A stretch of DNA of 64,000 nucleotides from Streptomyces sp. NBC_01750 (GTDB taxonomy: Bacteria; Actinomycetota; Actinomycetes; Streptomycetales; Streptomycetaceae). How positions within the stretch are numbered: the first letter of the stretch is position 1; each line of letters starts with the position of its first letter. The position numbers and the translations under genes were made by a program. Location: positions 7,442,001 to 7,506,000 of the forward strand of contig NZ_CP109137.1 of the NCBI RefSeq assembly GCF_035918095.1, written 5' to 3'. The notes under the pieces were generated by a model, which worked only from the letters and a program-made list of their open reading frames with translations, searched no databases and was not told the DNA's origin. Shown here in pieces: positions 34,016 to 42,885 of this stretch.

Positions 34016-35938
34016 TCAGCCCGTCGCTGCCCCCTTCGCGGCTGCCGGCCGGAGCAGTGTCGCGAGGAACGACTTCGGTGCCGAGACGTTCCCGGCCGGG
34101 TCGACCGTCCGGTACTCGATCGTGTGCGTTCCGTAGTCGGGAGTGGCCTCGTCCCACGGCACGGCGCGCGTCCTTCCGAGCTTTCCGTAGACCAGGCCGT
34201 CGATGGCGGTGCCGCTCGGGGTGAAGAGGAAGGGCGCGTCGGCGTCGGTCGGCCAGCCGTAATACGTCTGCCAGCCGTCACCGTCGACCCTGAACTGCGT
34301 CACCGCAGAGCCGGCCCGGTCGTCGCCGGCCGTCAGCTTCATGGTGAAGGGTCCGTCGTAGACGTACTCCACCGGCCTGCCGGGCCGCTCCACCGTACGC
34401 AGGGGCTTGGAGAGCGCGTATGCCGCCGTCGCCGGGACCGCGTCCACCGTCCAGCTCAGCGTGGACTGCGTACCGGCGATACGTGCCGTGAGCCGGTGCG
34501 TGCCGTGACGCAGTCGCAGCGCGCCCAGGTCGAGATCGCGGTCGTTGCCCGGATTGGCCAGCGGCCGGCCGTCGAGCTTCCAGCCGACGGCCAGGGTCCG
34601 GTCGACGGGGTGCGTGGTGTCGGCGTACACGACCGATGCCGACCCCGCCGGAGCCGTGGTGTCCGTGTGACCGGTGAAGGCGGCCCCCACAGGCTCGCGC
34701 GGGGTGGTGACGGCAGTGTCCAGGGTCCAGGCGACAGTGCGGGTCAGCGCGGCGGACGCGCGGATCGCCGGGTCGCGCACGAACGGCGTGGGATCGGTGA
34801 CCGTGGCCGTCAGCGTGTGCGTCCCGCGGGCCGGCCGGAGCCGCCGTAGATCGAGCGTGCGGGCGTTGCCGGTGGAGCGCACCGGACTGCCGTCGAGCCG
34901 CCATACGACATCCAGTTCGCCGCCGACCGGATGCAGCGTGTCCACCCACACCGTCCGGTCGTCGCCGATCGCGGCGGTGTTCGGTGTGTGTCCCTGTACA
35001 AGGTCCACCTTGGCGGAGATCTTCTGCGCCATCACCTCGCGCTCGACCTGGTCGAAGGGGTAGCCGAGGGTCTTCATGATCGAGTGCTTGCTGGGCCGCC
35101 AGACGCCCTTGGTGCTGTACATCCCGCCGTCGAATCGTCCGATGACCCCGCCGGACTCACTCCTCTCGCCGAGCCAGCGCCACCACTTGGCGCGCTGCTG
35201 CTTCATCTGCTCCTCCGTGAGCAGGGTGTGGTGGACGGACGAGGGCTCGCCGCCGCTGTACGCGCCGCCGGGGACCCCGCGGGCGTAGTAGTCGTACTCG
35301 TCCTGGAGCTTGCCCAGCGAGTGGCCGATCTCGTGCGGGGTGATCAGCGAGGAGAGTGCGTTGCCTCCGGAGGCCGTGGCGTAGGTACCGCCGGCGCCGC
35401 CGTAGGTGTCGCTGTTGGCGAGGGCCACGATCTGCCGGTTCGCGTTCGCGGAGCCGGGGACGAGGTCGGCGAGCGCCGTCGCCGACCCGCTGTCGACGGT
35501 GAGCAGACGCTGCACGCTGCCGGCGTCGCAGCCGCCCCAGAACCCCATGTTCAGGGCCGTGTCGCGGCGCGGTGAGTCCAGCCCCGGATCGCAGTCCACA
35601 CCGGACTCGGCGGAGGGCACTTCCACCGCCCACACGTTGACGTAGGAGCGGTACGAGGCGAACGGCTCCGTGGACCAGAGCACATTGAGGTGCTTCTCGA
35701 CATCGGCGCGGAAGGCCGGCATCTCGTCGGCGGTGTAACCGTCGCCCAGAACAATGATGTTGAAGCGCTTGTCGGCGGGTCCTGTGGTCTGCACGGGGAC
35801 GACGGTGGCCCGGGCGGTCACTGGTTCCTCGGCCGCGCCGGACGGGGTTGCCGTGCCCAGAAGGCAGGCGGCGACAAGGGTCCCCACGGTGGCGAGCAGG
35901 GTGGCCGCTCTTCGGGGGCGTATACCGGGTGAGGTCAT
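34016..35938 (-). CDS. Secreted M64-family metallopeptidase (IgA peptidase-like)
   Basis: The 640-residue protein has a signal peptide (about 1-36, ending SGAAEE) and an M64 catalytic domain with HEIGHSLGKLQDEYDYY, which is HExxH followed by the acidic third ligand. The domain starts with FNIIVLGDGYTADEM. From about residue 330 it has Ig-like or beta-sandwich modules with recurring WxLDG and LRRLR/LGALRL...GTHxLTA patterns. Despite its name the family acts mainly on unknown protein targets outside the host. ATG 35936-35938 is the natural start before the signal peptide. Confidence 0.9.
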   Translation of the reverse strand: MTSPGIRPRRAATLLATVGTLVAACLLGTATPSGAAEEPVTARATVVPVQTTGPADKRFNIIVLGDGYTADEMPAFRADVEKHLNVLWSTEPFASYRSYVNVWAVEVPSAESGVDCDPGLDSPRRDTALNMGFWGGCDAGSVQRLLTVDSGSATALADLVPGSANANRQIVALANSDTYGGAGGTYATASGGNALSSLITPHEIGHSLGKLQDEYDYYARGVPGGAYSGGEPSSVHHTLLTEEQMKQQRAKWWRWLGERSESGGVIGRFDGGMYSTKGVWRPSKHSIMKTLGYPFDQVEREVMAQKISAKVDLVQGHTPNTAAIGDDRTVWVDTLHPVGGELDVVWRLDGSPVRSTGNARTLDLRRLRPARGTHTLTATVTDPTPFVRDPAIRASAALTRTVAWTLDTAVTTPREPVGAAFTGHTDTTAPAGSASVVYADTTHPVDRTLAVGWKLDGRPLANPGNDRDLDLGALRLRHGTHRLTARIAGTQSTLSWTVDAVPATAAYALSKPLRTVERPGRPVEYVYDGPFTMKLTAGDDRAGSAVTQFRVDGDGWQTYYGWPTDADAPFLFTPSGTAIDGLVYGKLGRTRAVPWDEATPDYGTHTIEYRTVDPAGNVSAPKSFLATLLRPAAAKGAATG

Positions 35939-36181
35939 GGGGCCGGAGCGTACGGCTCTGCCCAACGGGCCGTAAAGACAGCCGAGTTGGCCATGTGGCC
36001 GCGGTGGCGGCGCAATGCCGCCCGTCGCGGATCGGTGCCGCTGCAGTCCGGGAATTCGGCCTTGCACTCGCCGCCTTCGGCCGCTGTGTACACCCGACGC
36101 CGCCTCGCCGACCGGCCCTCGGGGCATCAGGATCGGCGGCAGCTACCCGCAGAACGGACCTTCAGGTCGCGCTGGTCGAGG

Positions 36182-37615
36182 TCAAGACCGTATCGACTGG
36201 GCGGTAACACCCGTGCCGACCTGCTGGTCGAAACGACGACGCGGCGCACGACGACGCAGTACGCAGCCGGCGAGCACCACGCCGGCTGCGACCGCGTACA
36301 CCGTGGTGCCCAGGCCGTCCGGCCTGTCGCCCATGTACACACCGACGTACTTCGCCGCTCCGGCGACGGCGACGGCGAGCCACTCCCACCGGCCGTCGAG
36401 GGCGACCAGCGCCACCAGCAGCAGCGCGTACCAGGAATAGCCCGGGGTCAGCAGCAGAAAGGCCGTGCCGGTGACCAACAGGGCGCCGTTCCAAGGGCGT
36501 TCGGGATCCCCGCGCCACAGCACCCGCACGACGACCACCAGCATCACGACCAGCACCGCGGCAGGCGCCCAGGCGTCCGGCAGCACAAGACGCAGCAGGG
36601 CATAGCGGTTGCGGGCGGAGGGGTCGTCGTACCCCTCCTCCTCCATATAGCCGCCCAGAAAACCGAAGACCGAGCCGTCGGAGACAAGGACGTACGGCAG
36701 ATAGCTCAGCGCCACCACCGCGGCGGCCGGCAGCAGCACCGCCGCCGCGTCCCGCACCCGCCGAACGCCGGACAGCGCGCCCGGCAGCACCACGGCCGGC
36801 AGCAGCTTGGTCACGATCGCCGCGCCGAGCAGCGCCCCGCCGAGGACCCGCCGCCGGACCAGGACACCCAGTGCCACCACCGTTAGGAGCGCGCCGAGCA
36901 CATCGGCATGCGCGTTGTTCACCGCCTCGATCGGCACGATCGGGCACCAGGCCCAGTAGGCAGCGTGCCGTGGATCGCCGCGCCGCCGCAGGACCAGCAG
37001 CAGCGCGGCGGTGGTGCCCAGCGCCAGCAGAGCGCCGCCCGTCTGCAGCGCCTTGTGCCGTACGCCGTCCGGCGACAGCGCGTGGACGAGCAGGAAGTAC
37101 CCCTCCGCCACCGGCGGGTAGATGGTGTGCACCTGCGGCCGGTTGAGCCGGGTGCAGTGGATCTCGCCCGTGGGACCGGGGATCCGCACCCGCTCGGGCA
37201 GCTCGCACGCCGCCCCGGTCGGGAAGAGCCAGTCGTCGCGGAGTCCGGCGAGCGCGGGATCGGCGGGTGCGTGGTCGTACGGCGAGATGCCGGCCGCCTG
37301 CACCCTGCCGTCCCAGGCATAGCGGTACGAGTCGGTGCTGGTGCGCGGGGGAGCGAGGAGCCCGGTCGCGGCCACCGCGACACCGCCCGCGAGGACGAGG
37401 ACCACGGCATGGCGCACCGGAGTCCTGCGTACCGCGAAGACCGCCGCGGCGAACAGCACCCAGCAGGCGGCGTACCACCAGCAGAGACCGGCAGGGTCGG
37501 CGATATAGCCGTCCTTGCGGATGGTCAGGGCGAGAACGGCCGTCAGGGCGGCAAGCAGGGTGCCGGCGGTGAGAGTACGCGGGTTGATCGCGGTGGGAGT
37601 ACGCGGGTTGATCAC
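36182..37615 (-). CDS. Polytopic glycosyltransferase, GT87/mannosyltransferase-like
   Basis: The 477-residue protein has about ten membrane segments and the acidic motif SYRYAWDGRVQAAGISPYD near residue 95, typical of polyprenol-phosphate-mannose dependent transferases. Other marks are VHTIYPPVAEGYFLLVHAL and a C-terminal LTPGYSWYALLLVAL. I chose GTG 37613-37615. The first codons repeat: GAGTACGCGGGTTGATC occurs at 37573-37589 and 37597-37613, giving INPRT twice. It probably adds mannose to a cell envelope acceptor on the outer face of the membrane. Confidence 0.82.
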   Translation of the reverse strand: MINPRTPTAINPRTLTAGTLLAALTAVLALTIRKDGYIADPAGLCWWYAACWVLFAAAVFAVRRTPVRHAVVLVLAGGVAVAATGLLAPPRTSTDSYRYAWDGRVQAAGISPYDHAPADPALAGLRDDWLFPTGAACELPERVRIPGPTGEIHCTRLNRPQVHTIYPPVAEGYFLLVHALSPDGVRHKALQTGGALLALGTTAALLLVLRRRGDPRHAAYWAWCPIVPIEAVNNAHADVLGALLTVVALGVLVRRRVLGGALLGAAIVTKLLPAVVLPGALSGVRRVRDAAAVLLPAAAVVALSYLPYVLVSDGSVFGFLGGYMEEEGYDDPSARNRYALLRLVLPDAWAPAAVLVVMLVVVVRVLWRGDPERPWNGALLVTGTAFLLLTPGYSWYALLLVALVALDGRWEWLAVAVAGAAKYVGVYMGDRPDGLGTTVYAVAAGVVLAGCVLRRRAPRRRFDQQVGTGVTAQSIRS

Positions 37616-37728
37616 AGGCCCAGCGTCGCAGCCGGAACCGGCCTGGACCGCGCGCCACCCTCTGACGTCCGCATTCCGTAAGGTGTTGGACCCGTCCGCG
37701 CGGCCCGTCGCGGAGGTCTTATGGGGAC

Positions 37729-38907
37729 ATGAAGCTCCGACCACCCAGACTGCCCCGACCGCTTCGACTGCCCCGCATCCCCGCACCGGTCCTGCCGTCC
37801 TTCTCGGGGAGGCTGCACGACGCCCGCACGGCCACCTCGATCGGCCGCTGGCTGGGCGGGGCGATAGCCCTGTGCTTCGTGACCGGGGTGCTCAGCCACT
37901 ATCTGCAGCACCCACCGGACTGGCTCGCGGACGAGCTGCCGAGCCGGCCGTCATGGGGCTACCGGGTGACCCAGGGCCTGCATGTGGCGAGCGGGATCGG
38001 GGCGATCCCGCTGCTGCTCGCCAAGCTCTGGACGGTCTATCCGCGGCTGTTCGTACGGCCGCCGCTGCGGTCGGTGCGCCATGCGCTGGAGCGGCTGTCC
38101 GTGGCGGTGCTCGTCGCGGCCGCCGTCTTCGAGCTGTTCACCGGGCTGCTCAACACCGTGCAGTGGTACCCCTGGCCGTTCTCCTTCGTGCCCGTGCACT
38201 TCGCGGTCGGGTGGCTGCTGCTCGGTGCGGTCGTCCTGCATGTGGCGGTCAAGTATCCCGAGATCAGGCAGCATTGGGGCAGACGCTCGCCCGGGACACT
38301 GGAACTCCCGGCGGTGGACGGACCGGACCGCCGCTCTCTGCTGACGGGCGTCGCTGCGGCGGTCGGCGCGGTCACGCTGACGACCGCCGGCCAGTCCCTC
38401 ACCCCGCTGAAACGCTTCGACCTGCTCGCACCACGACACCCGGACCACGGCCCGCAGGGCCTGCCGGTCAACAGGACGGCGGCCGCGGCCGGGGTGTCGC
38501 GACTGTCCGCACGGGACTGGCGGCTCACGGTGCTCGGCAGAAACTCCTACGAACTCACTCTCGACGAACTCGGCGCGCTGCCCCAGTACACCGTGAACCT
38601 CCCCATCGCCTGTGTCGAGGGCTGGAGCAAATCCGCCAAGTGGACCGGCGTACGCGTCGGTGACCTGCTGGAACGGGCCGGAGCGCGGCCGGACGCCGCG
38701 GTGCGGGTGGTGTCGCTGGAGCGGCGTGGCGCCTACCGGGTCATGGAGATGGGCAGCGGCTACGCCCGTGATCCGCTCACTCTGCTCGCCCTGTGCCTCA
38801 ACGGCCAGGAGCTCTCGCCCGACCACGGCTACCCGGCGCGCATCATCGCCCCGAACCGACCGGGCGTACTGCAGACGAAATGGGTCGCCAGGATGGAGGT
38901 CATCTGA
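37729..38907 (+). CDS. Membrane-bound molybdopterin oxidoreductase with N-terminal cytochrome b-like part
   Basis: This 392-residue fusion has four membrane segments (about 42-58, 82-100, 122-140 and 155-173), then an internal twin-arginine motif PDRRSLLTGVAAAVG (Arg201-Arg202) before a sulfite-oxidase-fold domain. The molybdenum ligand is Cys295 in PIACVEGWS, and GVRVGDLLERAG and APNRPGVLQTKWV follow. The layout suggests Sec insertion of the membrane part and Tat export of the cofactor domain. The likely reaction is reduction or oxidation of a small molecule such as a sulfoxide. TGATG couples it to the next gene. Confidence 0.85.
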   Translation: MKLRPPRLPRPLRLPRIPAPVLPSFSGRLHDARTATSIGRWLGGAIALCFVTGVLSHYLQHPPDWLADELPSRPSWGYRVTQGLHVASGIGAIPLLLAKLWTVYPRLFVRPPLRSVRHALERLSVAVLVAAAVFELFTGLLNTVQWYPWPFSFVPVHFAVGWLLLGAVVLHVAVKYPEIRQHWGRRSPGTLELPAVDGPDRRSLLTGVAAAVGAVTLTTAGQSLTPLKRFDLLAPRHPDHGPQGLPVNRTAAAAGVSRLSARDWRLTVLGRNSYELTLDELGALPQYTVNLPIACVEGWSKSAKWTGVRVGDLLERAGARPDAAVRVVSLERRGAYRVMEMGSGYARDPLTLLALCLNGQELSPDHGYPARIIAPNRPGVLQTKWVARMEVI

Positions 38908-39314
38908 TGCGGATCGTGACGGGCGCGCTCGGCCTCGCGCTGATGGCCTTCGGCGCGTCGCTCCTGGTGACGGGCGGGCAGCTGAAGGACGTGGCCCTGT
39001 GGCTGGCGGGCGCGATTGTCCTGCACGACGGGATCGTTGCCCCGCTGGTGCTCTGCATCGGCCTGCTGATGGCGGCCGTCCCGGCCCGCGGCACGGTCCG
39101 CGGCGCACTGGTGGTGGCCGGCTGCCTGACGGTGATCGCGCTGCCGGTACTGCTGCGGCCGGGGGCGCCGAAGAACGCCTCCGTGCTGCCGCTGGACTAT
39201 GTGCGCAACTGGCTGATCGCACTGGCGGCGGTGGCGGTGCTCACGGGCGTACTGCTGGTGGGGATGCGGGTAGTGCGCCGGTGGGGGGCCCACCGCAGCG
39301 CGCCAGGCGGTTGA
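38907..39314 (+). CDS. Small membrane protein coupled to the molybdopterin oxidoreductase
   Basis: The 135-residue protein has four hydrophobic segments, including MRIVTGALGLALMAFGASLL and WLAGAIVLHDGIVAPLVLCI. ATG 38907 overlaps the upstream TGA. It may be an assembly partner or electron-transfer anchor of the molybdopterin protein; no family function is known to me. Confidence 0.75.
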   Translation: MRIVTGALGLALMAFGASLLVTGGQLKDVALWLAGAIVLHDGIVAPLVLCIGLLMAAVPARGTVRGALVVAGCLTVIALPVLLRPGAPKNASVLPLDYVRNWLIALAAVAVLTGVLLVGMRVVRRWGAHRSAPGG

Positions 39315-39460
39315 ACCTCCGGTGAACCGGCCGCCGGTCCACGGGACATGGGCACCGTCCTCGATCGCGCGTCCCCACCACGCCGCGGCCGAGCGGCCCG
39401 GCCCCGGCCCGGCAGCCGGTCCAACGGACGCGGCCCGGCCGCCGGGTGCGGCGGCCGGGT

Positions 39461-39533
39461 CCGGCCGACGCGGGTCCGGCCGACGCGGGTCCGGCCGACG
39501 CGGGTCCGGCGGCCGGGTCCGGCCGACGCGGGC
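39461..39533. repeat. 15-bp GC-rich tandem repeat between converging operons
   Basis: CCGGCCGACGCGGGT is repeated perfectly at 39461-39475, 39476-39490 and 39491-39505, with a fourth near-copy at 39519-39533 after a 13-bp variant. It lies in the 233-bp gap between the ends of two convergent operons. It could affect termination; slippage would make its length variable. Confidence 0.85.
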
Positions 39534-39547
39534 CCGGCGGCCGCGGG

Positions 39548-40201
39548 CTATGCGTGGTGCAGTGCGACGAAGGTCCGGCCGGCGACCGTCCAGCGACCGA
39601 CCCCCGACGCGGGCACCGCCCAGTCGGCCTCTCGCGCATACCGGAGCAGCGCGGGAGTGCCGAGGCGGGCCCAGGGGAACGCCGAGCCCTGTGCGTTGCC
39701 GCCGTCGACGACCCGGACCTGGACGCGTTCGTCCACATCGAGCGGGTTGGTCTCCACGATCAGCACGCCGTCATCGGCGACGAGGCGGGACACGCGGACC
39801 AGCAGGGCGCGCGGGTCGCCGCCTATGCCGATATTGCCGTCGATGAGCAGCGCCGTACCCCAACTCCCCTCGCGGGGAAGCGGATCGAAGACGGAACGGT
39901 GCAGCGCGCTGCCGCCGGTGCGTACCGTACGGGCCACCGCCTCCGGGCTCACATCGATGCCCAGCGTCGGCCGCCCCAGCTCGGCGAGCGCCGCGACGAG
40001 ACGGCCGGGACCGCAGCCGATGTCGAGCACCGCGCCGCGGCAGCGTTCCAGCACGGTCAGGTCCGCGGCGTCCGGCGCGGCGCACCAGCGTTCCACCTCC
40101 AGCGGCAGCAACCAGCCGTCGGGGCGGCGCAGAAAGAGCGGGCCGCGGCCGGTGCGCAGCGCGTCGGTGTACGGATCGGCCTGCCAGGCGGGCGCGGTCA
40201 T
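39548..40201 (-). CDS. Class I SAM-dependent methyltransferase
   Basis: The 217-residue protein has motif I AVLDIGCGPGRLVAAL (about 56-71) and motif II LGIDVSPEA. It is the last gene of an epimerase, GT2, DUF2064, methyltransferase operon; its ATG (40199-40201) overlaps the DUF2064 stop by ATGA. The target is probably the sugar or lipid made by the operon, but this is inference. Confidence 0.85.
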   Translation of the reverse strand: MTAPAWQADPYTDALRTGRGPLFLRRPDGWLLPLEVERWCAAPDAADLTVLERCRGAVLDIGCGPGRLVAALAELGRPTLGIDVSPEAVARTVRTGGSALHRSVFDPLPREGSWGTALLIDGNIGIGGDPRALLVRVSRLVADDGVLIVETNPLDVDERVQVRVVDGGNAQGSAFPWARLGTPALLRYAREADWAVPASGVGRWTVAGRTFVALHHA

Positions 40202-40836
40202 CGGGCCCCGGTGCCGGTCGGCGCGGCGAGGGCCGCGGCGAACCGGGTGTGCGGGGCCTCGGCAGCGACCAGCAGGGCGTCCTCCGCAGTGTCGACGTCC
40301 CGCAGCGGCGGCAGATCCCGCACGGTCAGCCCGGCGCGGGTGAGGCGCTGTCGTTGGACGGCGCCGGTCCGGGCCACGGACATCGGCACCCCGATCAGCA
40401 GCGCCGGATCCGGCTCGGCCAGCCCGAGCGCCCAGAACCCGCCGTCGTGGGCGGGACCGAAGGACGCGCCTGCGCTGCCCAACTCCAGGCCGAGGCTGAG
40501 GAGTTCGACGCTGACCTGAGGAGTGTCCATCCCGATGAGCAGGGCCGGCCCCTCGCCCAGCCCGAAGGCATGCGCCAGCCGTACATCCAGCCCGCCCGCG
40601 CACTGCGGAACGACCTCGATACCGGCCGGCAGCCAGTCACCGGGAACGCCTTCGAGGACCAGAACCCTGCGGCGTGCGGGCGTGGCCAGCACGACATCCA
40701 GGGTGTCGGCGAGCGCGGCCTCGGCGAGACGGGCGGCCTCTTCGGGGGAGAACGGGGGAGTGAGCCGCGTCTTCACCCGACCGGGCACGGGGGCCTTGGC
40801 GATGACGAGCAGCGTGCCCGCGGAGCGGGAGCTCAT
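40198..40836 (-). CDS. DUF2064 / TIGR04282-type nucleotidyl- or glycosyltransferase-like protein
   Basis: This 212-residue protein has a GT-A-like fold with LLVIAKAPVPGRVKTRLTPP at the start, ALLIGMDTPQ for metal/nucleotide binding and FGPAHDGGFWALGL. Families with this name were linked to arsenosugar synthesis by annotation only; evidence for this here is absent. Both ends overlap neighbours by ATGA. In this operon it probably activates or transfers a sugar. Confidence 0.83.
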   Translation of the reverse strand: MSSRSAGTLLVIAKAPVPGRVKTRLTPPFSPEEAARLAEAALADTLDVVLATPARRRVLVLEGVPGDWLPAGIEVVPQCAGGLDVRLAHAFGLGEGPALLIGMDTPQVSVELLSLGLELGSAGASFGPAHDGGFWALGLAEPDPALLIGVPMSVARTGAVQRQRLTRAGLTVRDLPPLRDVDTAEDALLVAAEAPHTRFAAALAAPTGTGAR

Positions 40837-41522
40837 CGCGCACCACCCCCGACCCCGCTAGCCGCCGGCTCCGCGAGGACCGCACGCATGTCCCGTACCG
40901 CCTGCCACGTGCCCCGCCACGTCCCGGTCACCTTCGACTTCCCCGATCTCGGCAGATACGGGACATCCACCTCCGTGACCCGCCAGCCCGCGTCCGCCGC
41001 GCGGACCACCATCTGGAGCGGGTAGCCGCTCCGCCGGTCCGTCAGGGCCAGCGCGAGCAGGTCCTTGCGGCGTGCGGCGCGCAGTGGGCCCAGATCGCGC
41101 AGACGCAGCCCGGTGCGACGGCGGAGCATCCGCGACAGCGCCAGATTCCCGGCCCGCGCATGCGGCGGCCACGCCCCACGGGTCTGCGGCCGCCGCCGGC
41201 CCAGTACCAAGTCACTGTCTCCGTCCGCCACTTGGCGTACAAATCCCGTCAGCAGTCCCGGATCCAGCGAGGCGTCGCAGTCGCAGAAGCAGACATACTC
41301 CGCCTCCGCCGCCAGCAGCCCCGTATGGCACGCGGCCCCGAAGCCGCGTCGCCCCTCGTACACGACCTTCGCGCCCAGCCCGCGGGCGATCCGGTCCGAG
41401 CCGTCCGTCGAGCCGTTGTCCACCACGATCGCCCGCCATCCGTCCGGGATCCGCTCCAGCACCCACGGCAGCGCCTCGGCCTCGTCCAGACACGGAAGTA
41501 CGACATCCACGCCGACCGTCAT
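40833..41522 (-). CDS. Family 2 glycosyltransferase
   Basis: The 229-residue GT-A enzyme has VDVVLPCLDEAEALPWVLE, IVVDNGSTDGSD and the metal-binding CDCDASLDP. It lacks membrane segments, as for soluble polyprenyl-phosphate or lipid-linked transferases. Start ATG 41520-41522 overlaps the epimerase stop. Central member of the overlapping four-gene operon. Confidence 0.9.
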   Translation of the reverse strand: MTVGVDVVLPCLDEAEALPWVLERIPDGWRAIVVDNGSTDGSDRIARGLGAKVVYEGRRGFGAACHTGLLAAEAEYVCFCDCDASLDPGLLTGFVRQVADGDSDLVLGRRRPQTRGAWPPHARAGNLALSRMLRRRTGLRLRDLGPLRAARRKDLLALALTDRRSGYPLQMVVRAADAGWRVTEVDVPYLPRSGKSKVTGTWRGTWQAVRDMRAVLAEPAASGVGGGAR

Positions 41523-42574
41523 GACACCGCACCCCGCAGCCCGCTCGCGGCGAACTCCGCCATCCCCTCCGCGAAGCCGACCCGCGCCTTCCAGCCCAGC
41601 TCGGCCGTCAGCCGTCGCGAGTCCGCGGTGATGTGCCGTACGTCGCCCAGCCGGAACTCCCCAGTTACCAGGGGCGCGGGACCACCGTGCGCCGCGGCCA
41701 GCGCCTCCGCCATCTCGCCGACCGTGTGGGGCGTCCCGCTGCCCGTGTTGTACGCGGTCAGCACTCCCGGCGCGCGCCCGTGTACCGCCTCCAGCGCGAT
41801 CGCGTTCGCGGCCGCGACGTCCCGTACATGGACGAAGTCCCGCCGCTGGCGCCCGTCCTCGAAGACCCGCGGCGCCTCACCCCGCTCCAGCGAGGACCGG
41901 AAGAAGGAGGCCACGCCCGCATAGGGCGTGTCGCGCGGCATGCCCGGCCCGTACACGTTGTGGTAGCGCAGCGCCACGGCCCGCCCGCCCGTGACCCGGG
42001 CCCACGCCGCGGCCAGATGCTCCTGCGCCAGCTTTGTCGTCGCGTACACATTGCGCGGGTCCGTCGGAGCGTCCTCGCCGACCAGACCGGACGTCAGCTC
42101 CGCTCCACAGCCGGGGCAGCGGGGCTCGAAGCGCCCGGCCGCGAGATCGCCGCCCGCACGCGGTCCCGGCCGAACCTGCCCGTGGAGCGGGCAGTCGTAG
42201 CGGCCCTCGCCGTAGACCACCATGGAGCCGGCCAGCACGAGTTCTTGGACACCGGCCTCGGTCATGGCCGTCAGCAGGACGGCCGTGCCCAGGTCATTGC
42301 AGGCCACGTACTCCGGTGCGTCCGCAAAGTCCATGCCGAGGCCGACCATGGCCGCCTGGTGGCAGACCGCGTCCACGCCGCGCAGCGCGCGCGCCGTCAC
42401 CGCCCGGTCGCGGACGTCCCCGTGGATCCATTCGGCGTCCGGCACCGGCGGGGGCTCCGGATGGGCTGCCGGGAGCAGGGCATCGAGCACGACCGGGTCA
42501 TGGCCGCGAGCGGCGAGAGCCGCGACGACCTGCGAGCCGATGAAGCCCGCGCCTCCTGTGACTAGTACACGCAT
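41519..42574 (-). CDS. NAD-dependent sugar epimerase/dehydratase with zinc-ribbon insert
   Basis: This 351-residue extended SDR enzyme has the NAD motif VTGGAGFIGSQV (5-16) and catalytic Ser117, Tyr177 and Lys181 (YATTK). Between Ser117 and Tyr177 lies an insert with Cys128, His131, Cys153 and Cys156 (CPLH and CPGC), which looks like a zinc site absent from ordinary GalE-type epimerases. ATG 42572-42574 starts the operon. It probably converts a nucleotide sugar used by the GT2 protein downstream. Confidence 0.88.
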   Translation of the reverse strand: MRVLVTGGAGFIGSQVVAALAARGHDPVVLDALLPAAHPEPPPVPDAEWIHGDVRDRAVTARALRGVDAVCHQAAMVGLGMDFADAPEYVACNDLGTAVLLTAMTEAGVQELVLAGSMVVYGEGRYDCPLHGQVRPGPRAGGDLAAGRFEPRCPGCGAELTSGLVGEDAPTDPRNVYATTKLAQEHLAAAWARVTGGRAVALRYHNVYGPGMPRDTPYAGVASFFRSSLERGEAPRVFEDGRQRRDFVHVRDVAAANAIALEAVHGRAPGVLTAYNTGSGTPHTVGEMAEALAAAHGGPAPLVTGEFRLGDVRHITADSRRLTAELGWKARVGFAEGMAEFAASGLRGAVS

Positions 42575-42885
42575 GACTGCGACGCTACGGGCCGAAACCC
42601 CGCTGACCAGCGTCGCGCGCCGTGCCGTCACAGGTCCGTAAGGACTTCCGCCCCGGGCCACGGTCCAGCGCGGATGGTCGGGGCCGGGATGCTCGGCCGT
42701 ACGGCTGTCGCAGGCCGACGCGTCCGGTCGCGAACCGGTGTGCCCCGTCGGCGGCGACGGTCACGGTGACTCGGACGCACAGGTCCACACCGGCCCGCCC
42801 TGTCACGTGACCGCTTCCGCCGCCCGGGCCGTGAGCCGCGTGGTAGACACGACGCGGACAGGGCGGAAGAGAGCCGGGGGGATCG
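42575..42885. other. Divergent upstream region of the epimerase operon and NACHT gene
   Basis: This 311-bp gap should hold both promoters. GTGAC/GTCAC motifs recur around 42769-42812 (GGTCACGGTGAC and TGTCACGTGAC), giving a small cluster of partial palindromes. I cannot identify a firm -35/-10 pair and see no gene. Confidence 0.4.

Noticed and set aside
40198..40836. Arsenosugar biosynthesis role for the DUF2064 protein
   Set aside because: The family name suggests it, but no arsenic genes such as arsM or ars operon members are nearby.
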